Below are positions 50,136 through 60,454 of a stretch of DNA of 64,000 nucleotides, piece by piece; position 1 is the stretch's first letter, and the number at the start of each line of letters is the position of its first letter. The position numbers and the translations under genes were made by a program. Below the pieces are notes generated by a model. The model was given only the letters and a program-made list of their open reading frames with translations, had not been told where the DNA came from and did no database searches. The stretch comes from Amoebophrya sp. A120 (Eukaryota; Sar; Dinophyceae; Syndiniales; Amoebophryaceae), in contig CAJINV010000012.1 of assembly GCA_905178155.1 (NCBI GenBank), positions 2,870,353-2,934,352 on the forward strand, read 5' to 3'.

Positions 50136-52802
50136 TTACGCTCCGCCCTTCCTCCCCTTCTTCTTCTTGCGTGAAGAGGACACAGTCGGGCTTATTTTGG
50201 GCTCCTTGACCTTCTGTTTCTCTTCGTTTTTTCCCGCCACCTCCTGCTTATCATCATCACAGTACGCAGGATCCGGCTTTGCCCCCGGGTATCGAAACCC
50301 AGGACAGAAATTCGTCTCGCCGCAGATGGCGAACGGGACCGAGCGCCCGATAGAAGCTGCTGTGGGTTCATCTTTTATCTCGGAATTATGAATACCCGAT
50401 GGTCCATCAACTGTCGTTTCATCCTCAACTACTGGAAGAACCTCGTTTACCTGCAGGTGCAAGTGCGGCGTCGGCGTGAACCCCGCTTGCCCCGACGTGC
50501 CAATCTTCTGCCCAATCGAAACTTTGTCACCGACTTTGACGAAAATTTTGTCCAAGTGCACGTACTCAATGCGGTACTGTTTATTGGATAAAAATTTCGG
50601 AGAAGAAGGTGCTGGCGACAATTCGACAGATGTAGTTTTTGAGCATGTAGGATTTGCATTTTTGCCAGGACCTGCAGAACAGCTCCTCCTGGACGTCTGC
50701 TCATCTACACAGCCAAAACTATAATTCTTGCTATCATTCCCCGTGGCACCGCCGTCAAACTGGATTGCGATCTCGTTCCATTTCCACAGGTTCCGCACGT
50801 GTGGCCCGCAGAACTTTTCGTTTCCTCCCCGGACCTCCACAATTGTTCCGTTTACCAGGGAAACCACCTCCGTCCCAACTTCGGCGTCGATATGCATTGC
50901 AAATATGTCTGGGTCTGGAAGGTTGGAACTTGTAAAAATGCTAACTTTCCATACCTAGGAATTCTGTATTGCATAGCAAACAAAAGTCGCGGCCTCTTTT
51001 GTACATGCAAGAACGCAGTTTCTCATGCGGATTGCCTATGAGAAAGCGTTCTGGAAAGTTGTCATGCTGGGTTGCATTCGGAACTGTTTCTATCATCCAC
51101 ATTTTAGCATCACAAGTTTCCATACCCAGACACTTTTGCATTTGATAGTCGAAGTCCACCGCATAAAAGGTCGACGGGTCCTGGCCGTGGGTCAGGGTTC
51201 CGCCGAAACCCTGGCTGCACGGGAATCGCTCTACTTCTTTTGCTTGTATGCATTGCAAATATGTCTGGGTCTGGAAGGTTGCAACTTGTGATGCTGGCTT
51301 TGGATTCTAAAAAAGATTTGTATTGCATGAACAGCAACAGAGGTGCAATTTTTGCTACGCGGAGAGGGCTTCCCTCATGCGGTACGAGCATCAGAAAGCC
51401 CTCGCAGAATCTCTGATGCTACAGCATGCATCACAGACCTCATGGGTCATGCACAATCTGCATGACAAACTCCTGCACTCTTCCAGACCCAGACATTTTT
51501 GCATTTGATAGCTTGCGCAGGAGTGCTATTTGATGAGCGGCGGTCAACTACATTGCCTTCCTGCAATTCCACCGCCTGGAGGGAATCGGAATGACAATGA
51601 AGATCTTCTGGAGAACTACTACCTCTCCGTCTCAGCGGAAAGACCGGAAAATCAAATCGGCAGTCGGTGAGAACTCGTTTCGGAGTTGTGTTGTACTGGC
51701 TTTTGTCGATTTGTTTCTGAAAGGAAATGTTGGTTTCGATTTGGACATCCGGTGCAAGGGTGTAAGGCGGAGGGGAAAACTCATCCTCGTCAGACTCCAC
51801 CTCCTCCTCCTCTTCCTCCGGAACTGAGGCCGGACTTCCAACAACCTTTGCCCCAAACGGCACCTTCCCGGTTTCTGCGAACGCTTCCAGCAAGTTTTCG
51901 TAGCGACCCGCAGGAGTGTTGGGAATGAAACCCGGGAACGCACAAACCTCGCAAATTGAAAACGGGGGCAGGTAGAGCACGAGGGTGATCACGGTGGAGG
52001 CTTTTATTTTTTTGGTCGATGTCATGATCATGTGCTCTGGCTTCCCCTCGACGTGGTCGATGTCAGGCCTGTCGTGCTCCCTCTCCTTCTCTACACCGGT
52101 ATGATTTTCGTTTTCCTTGTCATTTTCTCCCTCTCCAGCAAGCAGAGCATCATCCTCTTCCTCAACCTGTGCGGGGCAGGACTCTAACAGGACATAGCCG
52201 CCGTCGAGCAGGTGTAAATTCTTATGACTTTCGCCCCCGAAAGAACTCTTTTCCGTTCTCCTTTTTGGCGGTCTTAACACCGCCGGCCAGTTGATAGGAA
52301 AATAGTTCTTGTCCTGCTGTTTCTCTCCAAAGAAGATCTCGTCGTCGTCCACATCTTTAGATACAAGAACGTCGGTACTACGGGAGGTGCCACCACTGCT
52401 GCACCTCCTAAAAATCTTCTCCCCCTTCTCGTCTGCTTGTCCACGAGCTCCGGGGAGTTGAAACGTGACGTGGAAGCAGACGTTCCTAGCGTGTTTGTTC
52501 ACCACGTTGAAAATCCCGTCTTGAAACGCGTAATCAGGTAAAAGATCTGCGTAGTACCGTTCCTTTATTTCCGCAGCAGAAAAAGTAGTTCTACTTGGGT
52601 AGTTCCTCGTATCTTCTTCTTCCAGGAGGTCCACCTCTTCAATGGGGTACACTTCCTCCAGTCTTTCCGGGCGGCTGAGCGCCCAAGACGGATCTTTGTC
52701 GAAACAGAACCGCTCGATGTGCACCCCGGGCCAGCAGTGATTGGTTTTCAGAAACCGCGCGGGAGGAGGAGGAGTATTTCGGCTCGAACTTGAAGACGTC
52801 AT
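50136..52802 (-). CDS. M23-family (LytM-like) metallopeptidase domain protein
   Basis: Three exons (52802-51511, 51241-51148, 50885-50136) joined across two family A elements give 2,136 nt, 711 aa. The N-terminal 400 residues are unidentified, with acidic Ser-rich parts. The C-terminal domain has the M23 signature. The first metal-binding pair is His of LTHGQDPSTFYAVDFD and Asp of AVDFD, then GTEVVSLVNGTIVEV, YVHLDKIFVKVGDKVSIGQK, IGTSGQAGFTPTP and the HLHLQV pair. M23 enzymes cleave Gly-rich or peptidoglycan peptides in bacteria; eukaryotic copies are uncommon and their substrates mostly unknown. A 60-residue Cys/Ser-rich insert lies inside the domain, and a basic tail (KKKKGRKGG) ends at TAA 50138-50136. 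The stop overlaps GTAAGT, so a further 3' exon is possible. An element splits AVDF from DAEVG, inside the metal site. Confidence 0.82.
50891..51147. mobile_element. Introner element, family A (A4 subtype)
   Basis: Family A ends (right end CCATACCCAGACA), 5-bp duplication GTCGA. Interior very close to 20440 and 61836, same orientation. Frame is kept (AVDF/DAEVG). Confidence 0.94.
51247..51510. mobile_element. Introner element, family A (A1 subtype)
   Basis: Family A ends, 5-bp duplication GCTTG. Same orientation as 33543. Frame is kept between the long N-terminal exon and KEVERFPCSQ. Confidence 0.94.
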
Positions 52803-52995
52803 TTTTTTTTGTGGGACGACAGGTTGTGATCAACTACAGGGTCCACCTGTACGTAGGTATGTTATGTTCATTTATCTGTGAATGAGCCCGGCGATAGATC
52901 ATACCACCAAACCAAAAGCCGAAAGAACAAGCCTGTGCAAGAACAAAAGAATTTCACGTCGTTGGCATTAACACTAACATCTGCAACAAAATTTT

Positions 52996-53090
52996 GCTCT
53001 TGGATCTTTTTGAAAGTGCTACTTCGGCGTCGAGAGATTTTTTTCATCTGTGAAGATCCTCATGAAGAGCCATTTTCTTGATCCCAAATT
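52996..53090. repeat. Dispersed repeat, copy 1
   Basis: Shares a run of about 90 bp with 55327-55420 (TTTTGAAAGTGCTACTTCGG / TTTGAAAGTGCTACTCCGGC, then ...GTGAAGATC). Both copies lie outside coding sequence, near gene starts. Confidence 0.6.
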
Positions 53091-53514
53091 TTCTAGGCGT
53101 TTTGCGTTTTTCGAGATACAGGTCCGGCAAGAACTGTAGGGGACCTACGCGGCTGATCAACGCAAAAATCGCAACAACAACACTGATCCTCAACCCTGAT
53201 CTTACGAGCTGGCACGAAAAAAGGCATATCAATTGCCCAGGCTCGCTTAGTAGGCTATTGCTACTTCTTGCAGGTGGTGTCATGCAAGTTCTTCATACCA
53301 GAAAAAAGTTAAATGACAGAAGCAATTAATCTTTTCTTACCTGTTTTTCTCCCCGTCGGCGTCGAGACGCAACCACACATTGAACACTTTCTCTTGTAAC
53401 ACAGCAGACTACGACTCTCTCACTCAGACTACTTACACCAGTTTTTCTTTTTTATGACAATACTCTCTCATAATAATAATATGATTTGAATATAAGAGAC
53501 TGAAGTGCCTCGGT

Positions 53515-53625
53515 ATCAGTACAGCAAAACGGGAATAGTCAAAACCCCTGGTAGTGGTATAGTACAGCAAAACGGAATTGTCAAAACGGGAATAGTGCAG
53601 TGCAATAATCAAAACCCCTGGTAGG
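53515..53625. repeat. Short interspersed tandem repeat
   Basis: Repeated words AGTACAGCAAAACGG and TCAAAACCCCTGGTAG occur two to three times at irregular spacing. Confidence 0.65.
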
Positions 53626-53716
53626 TCAGATAAAACAGATTTCGATCTGTGCGTTGCATAGTTTACGGAGAAAGGATCTATAAGGATAATCTATAAGGAG
53701 GCCACTTTGCCTCTTT

Positions 53717-54172
53717 GACTGCTTTTGAGTTTGAACTTTGTTTCCAAAAACAACTATACAGTACTTCTTTATCAAATTGTGGAAACAAGATAATCTTGTT
53801 TCCACCAGAACCGTAGCGATACACATGAAGATTCTTGCCACGCTGTGATAAAAGATTAGATCATACACGTAGAGACGTTTCGCGGGCGGCATTGCATTTG
53901 TGTGTGGCTTGGCTCGACTGCTTTTGAGTTTGAACTTTGTTTCCAAAAACAACTATACAGTACTTCTTTATCAAATTGTGGAAACAAGATAATCTTGTTT
54001 CCACCAGAACCGTAGCGATACACATGAAGATTCTTGCCACGCTGTGATAAAAGATTAGATCATACACGTAGAGACGTTTCGCGGGCGGCATTGCATTTGT
54101 GTGTGGCTTGGCTCGACTGCTTTTGAGTTTGAACTTTGTTTCCAAAAACAACTATACAGTACTTCTTTATCA
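53717..54172. repeat. 199-bp tandem repeat, two full copies and a partial third
   Basis: Copies start at 53717, 53916 and 54115, exactly 199 bp apart and essentially identical. The third breaks off after about 57 bp. Each full unit contains a perfect 23-bp palindrome (53781-53803 in the first) centred on AAGATAATCTT. Confidence 0.93.
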
Positions 54173-54254
54173 GGTTGTGGACATAACTACGAGGTGTACA
54201 ACAACAAATCAGGTTGTGGACAAGACTACGACGTGTTATCAGGTTGTGGACATA
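54170..54254. repeat. Three copies of TCAGGTTGTGGACA
   Basis: Copies start at 54170, 54209 and 54239, directly after the broken third unit of the 199-bp repeat and just before the stop of the next gene. Confidence 0.85.
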
Positions 54255-54279
54255 AGCAAAATCTATCCTCATACGATCA

Positions 54280-55131
54280 CTACTCTATGCTCTCAACTTT
54301 CAACGTGAGAGTCCAGCCATTCCGATCCTCCCTGAAGATGGTTCCGCACACAATGAGGCTCGGTGCCTGGGGCAGAAACACTTGCTTCTCAACCTCGTCA
54401 AACCAGACACCCCCCAGCTTGTCCTTGTCGGCGTCCGAAAGCTCCACGCCCCCGGTCTCCACTACGAACGCGCTGTAAGAAATATGGCGCTCGCCCAGAA
54501 GGTAGATCCTCACTAAGGTTCCGAACGGGGCGCTCTCCGGATAGACGGCGGAAGTGGCCCGCAATGGCTCGCGCACCAGCGCCTTTTCCAAGAGATGCAG
54601 AAAATGCCGAAAGCTGTCATCTAAGGGTGGGGAGGCCGCCGCGACTCCAGCGTTACTTCCTCCTGTTTCGACATCATTGCTAGTCTCCATGGAGCGGCTC
54701 CTCTCCGTGGTCGCTCTGAGGACCGCACCGGGCTCGACGTAAGACAACAGCTGCGTCGCGAAACCACGAGGGGGCGCCACATTTCGGAAGAGGCGACTAG
54801 CACGGCGAAGCTCCACAGGGTGCAGCAGCAGCTGGTAAAACGGTTTCCAGGAGTGTTCCTCGAGATGCCTAATCCTGTTAGGTTTTCTGGAGCTTCCCTG
54901 GTTCTCGTACTCATCCTCGCCGTCATCGTAAATACTCTGCGGTCGTCCTCCGGGCACCAGGGTGTCAAAAATGGCGTGCAGCGGAAACTCGAGATAAGAA
55001 CAAACATGGGCCACTATAGAGTCACAATCTGGAAGAGAGACGCCGGGTTCGCGGCCAGGATCCCGCACCGTGGCGAGGCACGGACCTGCGAAACAGAAAA
55101 TGCTGAAGAGCAACGGTCGGAAAGACATCAT
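54280..55131 (-). CDS. Secreted hypothetical protein, intronless
   Basis: A single frame of 283 aa runs from ATG 55131 (or the adjacent ATG at 55128) to the stop at 54280. The N-terminus is a clear signal peptide (FRPLLFSIFCFAGPCLA). The mature part has a Cys-containing segment (LPDCDSIVAHVCSYLEFPLH), a helical basic region (WKPFYQLLLHPVELRRASRL), a low-complexity Ser/Gly linker and a C-terminal beta-rich part (GTLVRIYLLGERHISYSAF, VCGTIFREDRNGWTLTLKV). I recognise no family. There are no introner elements. It is preceded on its 3' side by the repeat cluster at 53515-54254. Confidence 0.72.
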   Translation of the reverse strand: MMSFRPLLFSIFCFAGPCLATVRDPGREPGVSLPDCDSIVAHVCSYLEFPLHAIFDTLVPGGRPQSIYDDGEDEYENQGSSRKPNRIRHLEEHSWKPFYQLLLHPVELRRASRLFRNVAPPRGFATQLLSYVEPGAVLRATTERSRSMETSNDVETGGSNAGVAAASPPLDDSFRHFLHLLEKALVREPLRATSAVYPESAPFGTLVRIYLLGERHISYSAFVVETGGVELSDADKDKLGGVWFDEVEKQVFLPQAPSLIVCGTIFREDRNGWTLTLKVESIE

Positions 55132-55930
55132 TGCGCGCGCTTTGATGCTAGAATGAAAGGTTGCTGATGGTGTGTCTCCTCAAGAAAAATACTTACCTGC
55201 ACCAATCACGAAAAGTGAATGATTGCGAAAATTTTTACTAAAATCACGCGAACTCTTTTAGTAGGATTGTGATATAGATTCATGCTCTTTGATCTCTTTG
55301 AAAGTGCTCTTTCATCTGCAACAAGATCAGGCTCTTTGATCTCTTTGAAAGTGCTACTCCGGCGTCACGAGATTTGATGTTTCTGTGAAGATCATCACGA
55401 AGGTCCATTTTGATCTCCATCTTTGCTACAACCGTTTTCGATCCTAAATCCTTTTTGCTAAAATTTTCATCCAGTCATCCGTCTTTTGAGCACCAGTATG
55501 GCTTCAGCAGAAAAAGGACTTCGCTGCGACTCAACAAAGGATTTAAGATCAATCTCCATCGGCTCCTGTGGCGTAAAAATCCATATCGGGTTTCGATCCA
55601 GAAGATCAAGATCCTGCTTTCGGATGGGAAAGAACTTGGCGGGGGGGCACTGCTGCAGTGACCGACTTTTTCTTCACTAAAAATGAAGGATACTATACAA
55701 CACGATGTCAGTTGCACAAGAACCCCGATGCAGCTGTGCAGCACAGTAGAAAGGAAATTATTTCTCTCTGCGGATCATGTGTTAATCTCCTCGCAGGTCC
55801 GACGACGATGCTGTAGTTGTCGAGACAGCACCTTGTTTCTTTGGAAAATAAAGCAGTTCTTTGAGCTTTTGGTTAAGTACTCGGCACCACCGCAGGCTAG
55901 ACCTGTTTATGTTTTACTATTTCGACATGA
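55132..55930. other. Intergenic stretch with a dispersed repeat
   Basis: No gene seen. GCTCTTTGATCTCTTTGAAA occurs twice (about 55282 and 55331), the second as part of the block shared with 52996-53090. Confidence 0.6.
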
Positions 55931-56860
55931 TCAAAGCGGCTTTCCCATGAGCATGGCAAACCCCATGGCGATGCCGCCGTACACCACGAACCCCGCGTGC
56001 ACCGGCTTCACCCACTGTGGCAGTTGCCGATACGTGGTCTGCGTCAGGAACGGCACTCCCAGCTGATTGTAATGCACGCCCACCGCTCCGAGTAACCCCC
56101 CGGCGTAGAAGTTGTGGGACGCAGACCGTCGGTTCGTCAGCGCTTCCAATGGACACTGCAACGCTTGGTAGAGGTAGCAGCCCCCGAAAAAAACGCCGGC
56201 GCGGCGGGCCGTTATTGGCGTCTGGTTCTGGGTATCAAATGTAAAAATGTCTGGGTCTCGAAGATTGCAACTTGTCATGCCAAATCCGAATCATGCAGAA
56301 ATCTGTGTTGCATCAGTGCCAAAAGCTGTCCACTTTCGACCAAGTTTCTTTGGAGGGAGTTTCTCATGCAGGATTGGCATGACAGAGACTTCGCAAAACC
56401 TGTCATGCTAGGTCGTGCATTCCAGACCTCATGGGGCATGGAAAATATGCATGACAAGTTCGCATCCTTCCAGACATCCAGGGATTTTTACATTTGATAC
56501 TGGGAGTAATCGAGCAGGAGGAGCAGCCCCGCATTATCAAATGCAAAAATCCCTGGATGTCTGGAAACTTGTGATGCTGGGGGGCGTATCATGAAGAGGC
56601 CACAAGTGCTGGCTCAGCATGACAAGTTACTGAGCTTATAGGTGTTGCCTATTCTGCATGACAAACTGCGTTTCTGCATCACAGAAAAATGGAGCTCTTG
56701 GGTAACGTGCATGACAGGTTTAAGAGTCATGCCAGACAAGCATGACAAACATGCATTTTTACATCTCATACGCATTGACCAAACCCGATTTCCCCGCCTC
56801 GAAAGAACAGGCGACATAGTCGAAGCTGGAGCCGCTGGAAGATCTACTTAAAACGGTCAT
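55931..56860 (-). CDS. Small membrane protein, possibly Tim17/Tim22-like
   Basis: Three exons (56860-56771, 56529-56500, 56227-55931), separated only by introner elements, give 417 nt, 138 aa. The protein starts MTVLSRSSSGSSFDYVACSF and has hydrophobic helices around GLVNAGLLLLLDYS, RAGVFFGGCYLYQAL, NFYAGGLLGAVGVHYNQL and HAGFVVYGGIAMGFAMLMG. The Gly-rich helices and NRRSASHNFYAGG recall the Tim17/Tim22/Tim23 family of mitochondrial inner-membrane proteins, but the signature is weak and other small multi-pass proteins are possible. The middle exon is 30 nt (35 with the duplicated bases). Confidence 0.7.
56233..56499. mobile_element. Introner element, family A (A2 subtype), hybrid ends
   Basis: Left tip ATGTCTGGGTCTCGAAG; right tip is the alternative CCAGACATCCAGGGAT. 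5-bp duplication CTGGG. Same orientation as 28180. Confidence 0.93.
56535..56770. mobile_element. Introner element, family A (A3 subtype)
   Basis: Left tip ATCCCTGGATGTCTGG; right end decayed (ACATGCATTTTTACATCTCA). 5-bp duplication CGCAT. The interior is nearly the reverse complement of 62788. Confidence 0.92.
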
Positions 56861-57367
56861 TTTTATCCTCTAGCAAACATGATTCAACACCTGCACGATT
56901 GCAAATAATAATAAACACCCAAGACAAGAAGAAATAAATATGCAGTCCAGCTTAAACTTACCAATTTTAAGAGGGCGATTGTAGTGAAAGCGAGGAATAA
57001 AGCAAGCGTCTCCTAAAGCGTGATTGTCTGGCATACTGAACTTCAGGCGGGCGCGCATTGAAAAAAAAATCCAAATAAGGAAGTGAAGTAGTCACTTATG
57101 TAAAAACAGATTGAGAAGCCTCAGGCACAAGCACGAGAAGCACAGGGAAGTACATTCTCCAGAACGGTACGCGCTGAGGCCTAGAATTATTCGTAGTAGC
57201 ATCGTGATTGGGGTCAGACCTTGCGCATGTGCCCGGGCGTGGTGCCCTCGTGGAACGGCTTTTTTCACACTGCGGGAATATAAGTATTTTATTGGCCTAC
57301 GCGCGCCATACCATGCGGGTTGGCCCTTCGGAGTCTTCTGGTTTTTGCTTTTGTCTTTTACTAACAT

Positions 57368-57404
57368 CTTTCCGGAATCCCGGGATTTCCGGAATCCCGG
57401 GATT
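57368..57404. repeat. Tandem TTTCCGGAATCCCGGGA
   Basis: Two adjacent 17-bp copies built on the palindromes TCCGGA and CCCGGG. Confidence 0.8.
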
Positions 57405-57557
57405 TCTCGTGAAACTGGTGAAAATGTGAAAAAGTTGCATTCTTTTGACTGCTAATCACGACGGTGTGCACTCTTTTTCACGAGTATTTTCACCGTGAAA
57501 AAAATCGTGAAAAAACCTACGGACTGCGTCGCGAAACGCGATGCTACGGGCCTTGTT

Positions 57558-57800
57558 TTCGGAATTGGTTTGTCCTGCTTTTCCGCGATATTTCGCGAAA
57601 GCCGCGCAGCCGAATCACGACGGCATGGCCCTTTTTTCACGATGTGTCTCGCCGTGACACAAATCGGATCAAACGCTGCGACTTTATGTCGAATCCCAAT
57701 GGTATAGCGCCTGCGCCCGGAATTGGTTTCCGTGGTTTTTCGCGACCGCCGCGCCTGGGAGTCGCGACGGTGCGGCCCCTGTTTCACGGCGCGCCCCCCC
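57558..57800. repeat. Degenerate direct repeat, about 159-bp period
   Basis: Blocks starting GGAATTGGTTT at 57559 and 57718 share TTTTCGCGA..., CGCGACGG and a CCCTGTTTCACGG-type end. A more diverged block may precede them at about 57450. Confidence 0.6.
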
Positions 57801-58495
57801 TTGCAACGCTTCGCGCCAGGCTTGTGGCTTGCATCGATCGCGCTAACCCGCACCACGGCGCATGTCGGCAGTCTTTCCGTTGCGCGCCCGGGCGCGTGTC
57901 TACTTTTTCCGTGGTGGCCCTTGCCGGCGCGGGCCAGGGTCCGCACGCTCTAACAGCACGGCTTCGACTGTTCGGCGCGCGCACTGCGTGCCCTGGCACA
58001 TGTGGGCGCCAGCGCTTGGGGGCAATATTTTTCCGCGCGCGTAGTACGTGCGCCGGCGCATGTGGGCAGTATTCCCCACCACAGTGTTGGGCTTTGCCTG
58101 TCGCGTGGAATGCCTCTCAGGTTCTTGCGTGTGCCTTCGCCTTTCGCTTGGGTTCTGGTTGGCTGTCAGTGCGCCGCCCTGGCGTATTGACAACCAACCA
58201 GAAAAGGTTGTCGCTCTGGCGTATTGACAACCAACGAACACAAAAGTCAAGCGGTCTCCCTAACCAACATGGACACCAGTGACAGCCCAACAGGGCCGCT
58301 GCCCCTAATTCTTGCAGAGGCCCCCCGCCCGCGCAGGCCGCCCCCGCCGATCACCTCGGCACGGACGCGCGGGCAGCATTTCCACGTCGGCGGCCGCAGG
58401 CAGCGTGTCCAACTCTGTGCCCGCCGTCCCGCGTCACCGTCGCCGTGTGTTCAGGCGTTATGCGCGGGCCTTTGCGTACGTCTGCGCGCCGTGCT

Positions 58496-58616
58496 CCAGC
58501 CGCGTATTTGCGGTTGTTTGACCCCGCGCAGAGGCCGCGGCGGCGCTACTGGTTGCGCCAGCCGCGTATTTGCGGTTGACCCCGCGCAGAGGCCTCGGCG
58601 GCGCTACTGGTTTACT
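58496..58616. repeat. 62-bp tandem duplication
   Basis: 58496-58557 and 58558-58616 are near-identical (CCAGCCGCGTATTTGCGG...GGCGGCGCTACTGG). Confidence 0.88.
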
Positions 58617-58799
58617 TCAGCCGCACGGGGCCGACCCATGAATGTGCTGCCACTTGGGAGGGGCAGGGCAGGGCGCCAGCGCGAGCTCCCTGCCTGCGGC
58701 AGTGGGGGTGAATGCGGGGCGGGCCCCCGCGGCGTTTCCCCTGTTGCGGGCGCGGGGCGATGTACGCGACAGGAGCCCTTGCGAGTGGGAAAGGAAGTC

Positions 58800-59260
58800 G
58801 AGGGACCCCCTCGAGCGCCAGGAGTGAGGGGCGGGGGCCCCCTGCGGGCAGGAGAGAAAGGTGGGGGGGCCCCTTGGGCACCAGAGGTGGGTTCCAGGAG
58901 TCCGGGGCGGGGGCCCCCTGCGCGCGGGAGAGAAAGGCGGGGGGCCCCCTTGGGCAGCAAAGGTGGAGGCTGGGGGCCCCCTGCGGGCGGGAGAGACTTA
59001 CCGCGGAGAAGGACGGGGGCCCCCTTTGACCTCCGGCGGGCGACCCGGGAGAGGAGCGGGGGCCCCCTGCGGAGGCGGGATGCCCAGCGGGCGAGAGGGC
59101 GGGGGGCGGGGGCCCCCTGTTTCACCAGGAGGGCGGCCCGGGTGAGGAGCGGGGCCCCCCTGCGGAGGCGGCAGGCGGAAGGGCGGGGGCCCCCTGCGGA
59201 CGCGGGGTACGCAGCGGGTGAGAGGGCGGGAGGCGGGGGCCCCCTGCTTTCCCCGACGGT
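58800..59260. repeat. Array of GGGGGCCCCC palindromes
   Basis: About twelve copies of a palindromic core GGGGGCCCCCTG, mostly preceded by GC and followed by CGG, occur at 30-60 bp spacing between G-rich spacers. The spacers themselves share GAGAGAAAGG and GGCGGGAG-like words. Confidence 0.88.
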
Positions 59261-59910
59261 ATGGCCGACGCAAAAATAGTAACCCTCATCGTAGCATCGT
59301 GATTAAAACTCTAGGCCTCAGCGCGTACCGGTCTCTCTTGTGTCGTGAAAAGTCCGGCTAATGACGTAGCCTCACGATCTTTACTATTTCGCCATGCATT
59401 CCATCGCACGGAAAAAAAATGGTGTTTTCCTTCTCCTTTTCCAGCTGTTCGTTGAGCGATTGAATTGAACGAGAAACGGGAATACAGCAGTGCTAATTTT
59501 TCTTTTTGTCAACAAGAATGCTCATTGAACAAAACTGCAAGAAACACAGTTCGACATCGATCTTCCCCGAGACCTGCGCCGTCGGAGCAATCATTCTTTT
59601 ATTTCTTCCGCTCGCGTAGTTGTAACGAATATATTGCAATAAAGTCATTCTACTTCCACCAGCGTACGAGCGCATTGTCATAGTGCTTCTATGTTCATCG
59701 GGAAACAACAAGTGACTTTTGTTCATCACAATCGAAACGCCCTCCAGCAAATCATCACACAGAGAGAAAACGAGAAGCAATAATTTCCGATTCACATTCA
59801 ATCATTTTTTCCGACATTGAAAAAACAAACAATACAGTAGGTTGAAAACAAACAAAGAAACGCCGTCCCTAGTACCCAGGTACATCTGGCGCCGGAGTGG
59901 TGCGCTTTAC

Positions 59911-60026
59911 CTTTGTTCCTTGCCCTTTGAGAAGTGAATTTCCTAAAACTACACGTAGCACTTACCTCCTTCATGCTCCTCAAGAAGAGGACGAGGACCT
60001 GATCCCTTTTGATATTGCGAAGACAT
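59911..60026 (-). CDS. Tentative two-exon gene start
   Basis: ATG at 60026-60024 opens MSSQYQKGSGPRPLLEEHEG, which ends at a GTAAGT donor (59966). A second piece at 59942-59911 (after TTTTAG, before GTAAAG) continues the frame as NSLLKGQGTK. Further exons to the left are not recognised, so this may be a real short-exon gene or chance. Confidence 0.25.
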
Positions 60027-60454
60027 CTAAGTAAGTACATGTGAAAAAACAGACTTTCTACTTTTTCTACGTCGTATGATAGATAGACTGCAAAGGCATC
60101 AATCGCGGACGCTGAAGCCGCGCCGTGATGCGAAATACGGCACAGAAGAGAAAACTTCTATGGTTGTGGGTGATAACATAAATTCGGTAGAGTTCAGTAC
60201 AGCAGTAAAATTTTCAACCTATTTCACCTTGGGTAGTTCGACCCCGCCGTCCCTGGCACGAAGTCGAAACTACGGTGTAGATAACCAATCCAATTTAGTA
60301 CAACCATGCCTTTAATTTTACCGGCCTCCAATCAGTATCAGATTTCGATTTGTAAAAACGCAACCACGCATAACAATCAGCGGCGACAATTTGTAGTCTT
60401 GCTCCTAGTACTTACTTACTTCACCCGCTATCTATGGTCGCTTTTATTCCCCCG

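Larger units (their letters stand above)
52803..54279. other. Intergenic stretch with repeats
   Basis: No supported gene. It holds the GGGAATAGTCAAAACCCCTG repeats (about 53515-53625), a 199-bp tandem repeat (from 53717) and a short TCAGGTTGTGGACA repeat, listed separately. The part 52996-53090 resembles 55327-55420. Confidence 0.6.
56861..60454. other. Gene-poor tract with GC-rich repeat island
   Basis: No firm gene. From about 57440 to 59260 the DNA is very GC-rich; its long open frames (for example 58224-59279) give Gly/Pro/Arg peptides made of repeats and are probably not proteins. The repeats are listed separately. A possible short minus-strand gene start is noted at 59911-60026. No introner element is present. 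Confidence 0.6.

Noticed and set aside
58224-59279. 351-codon open frame
   Set aside because: It translates the GGGGGCCCCC repeat array; equally open frames exist on the other strand.
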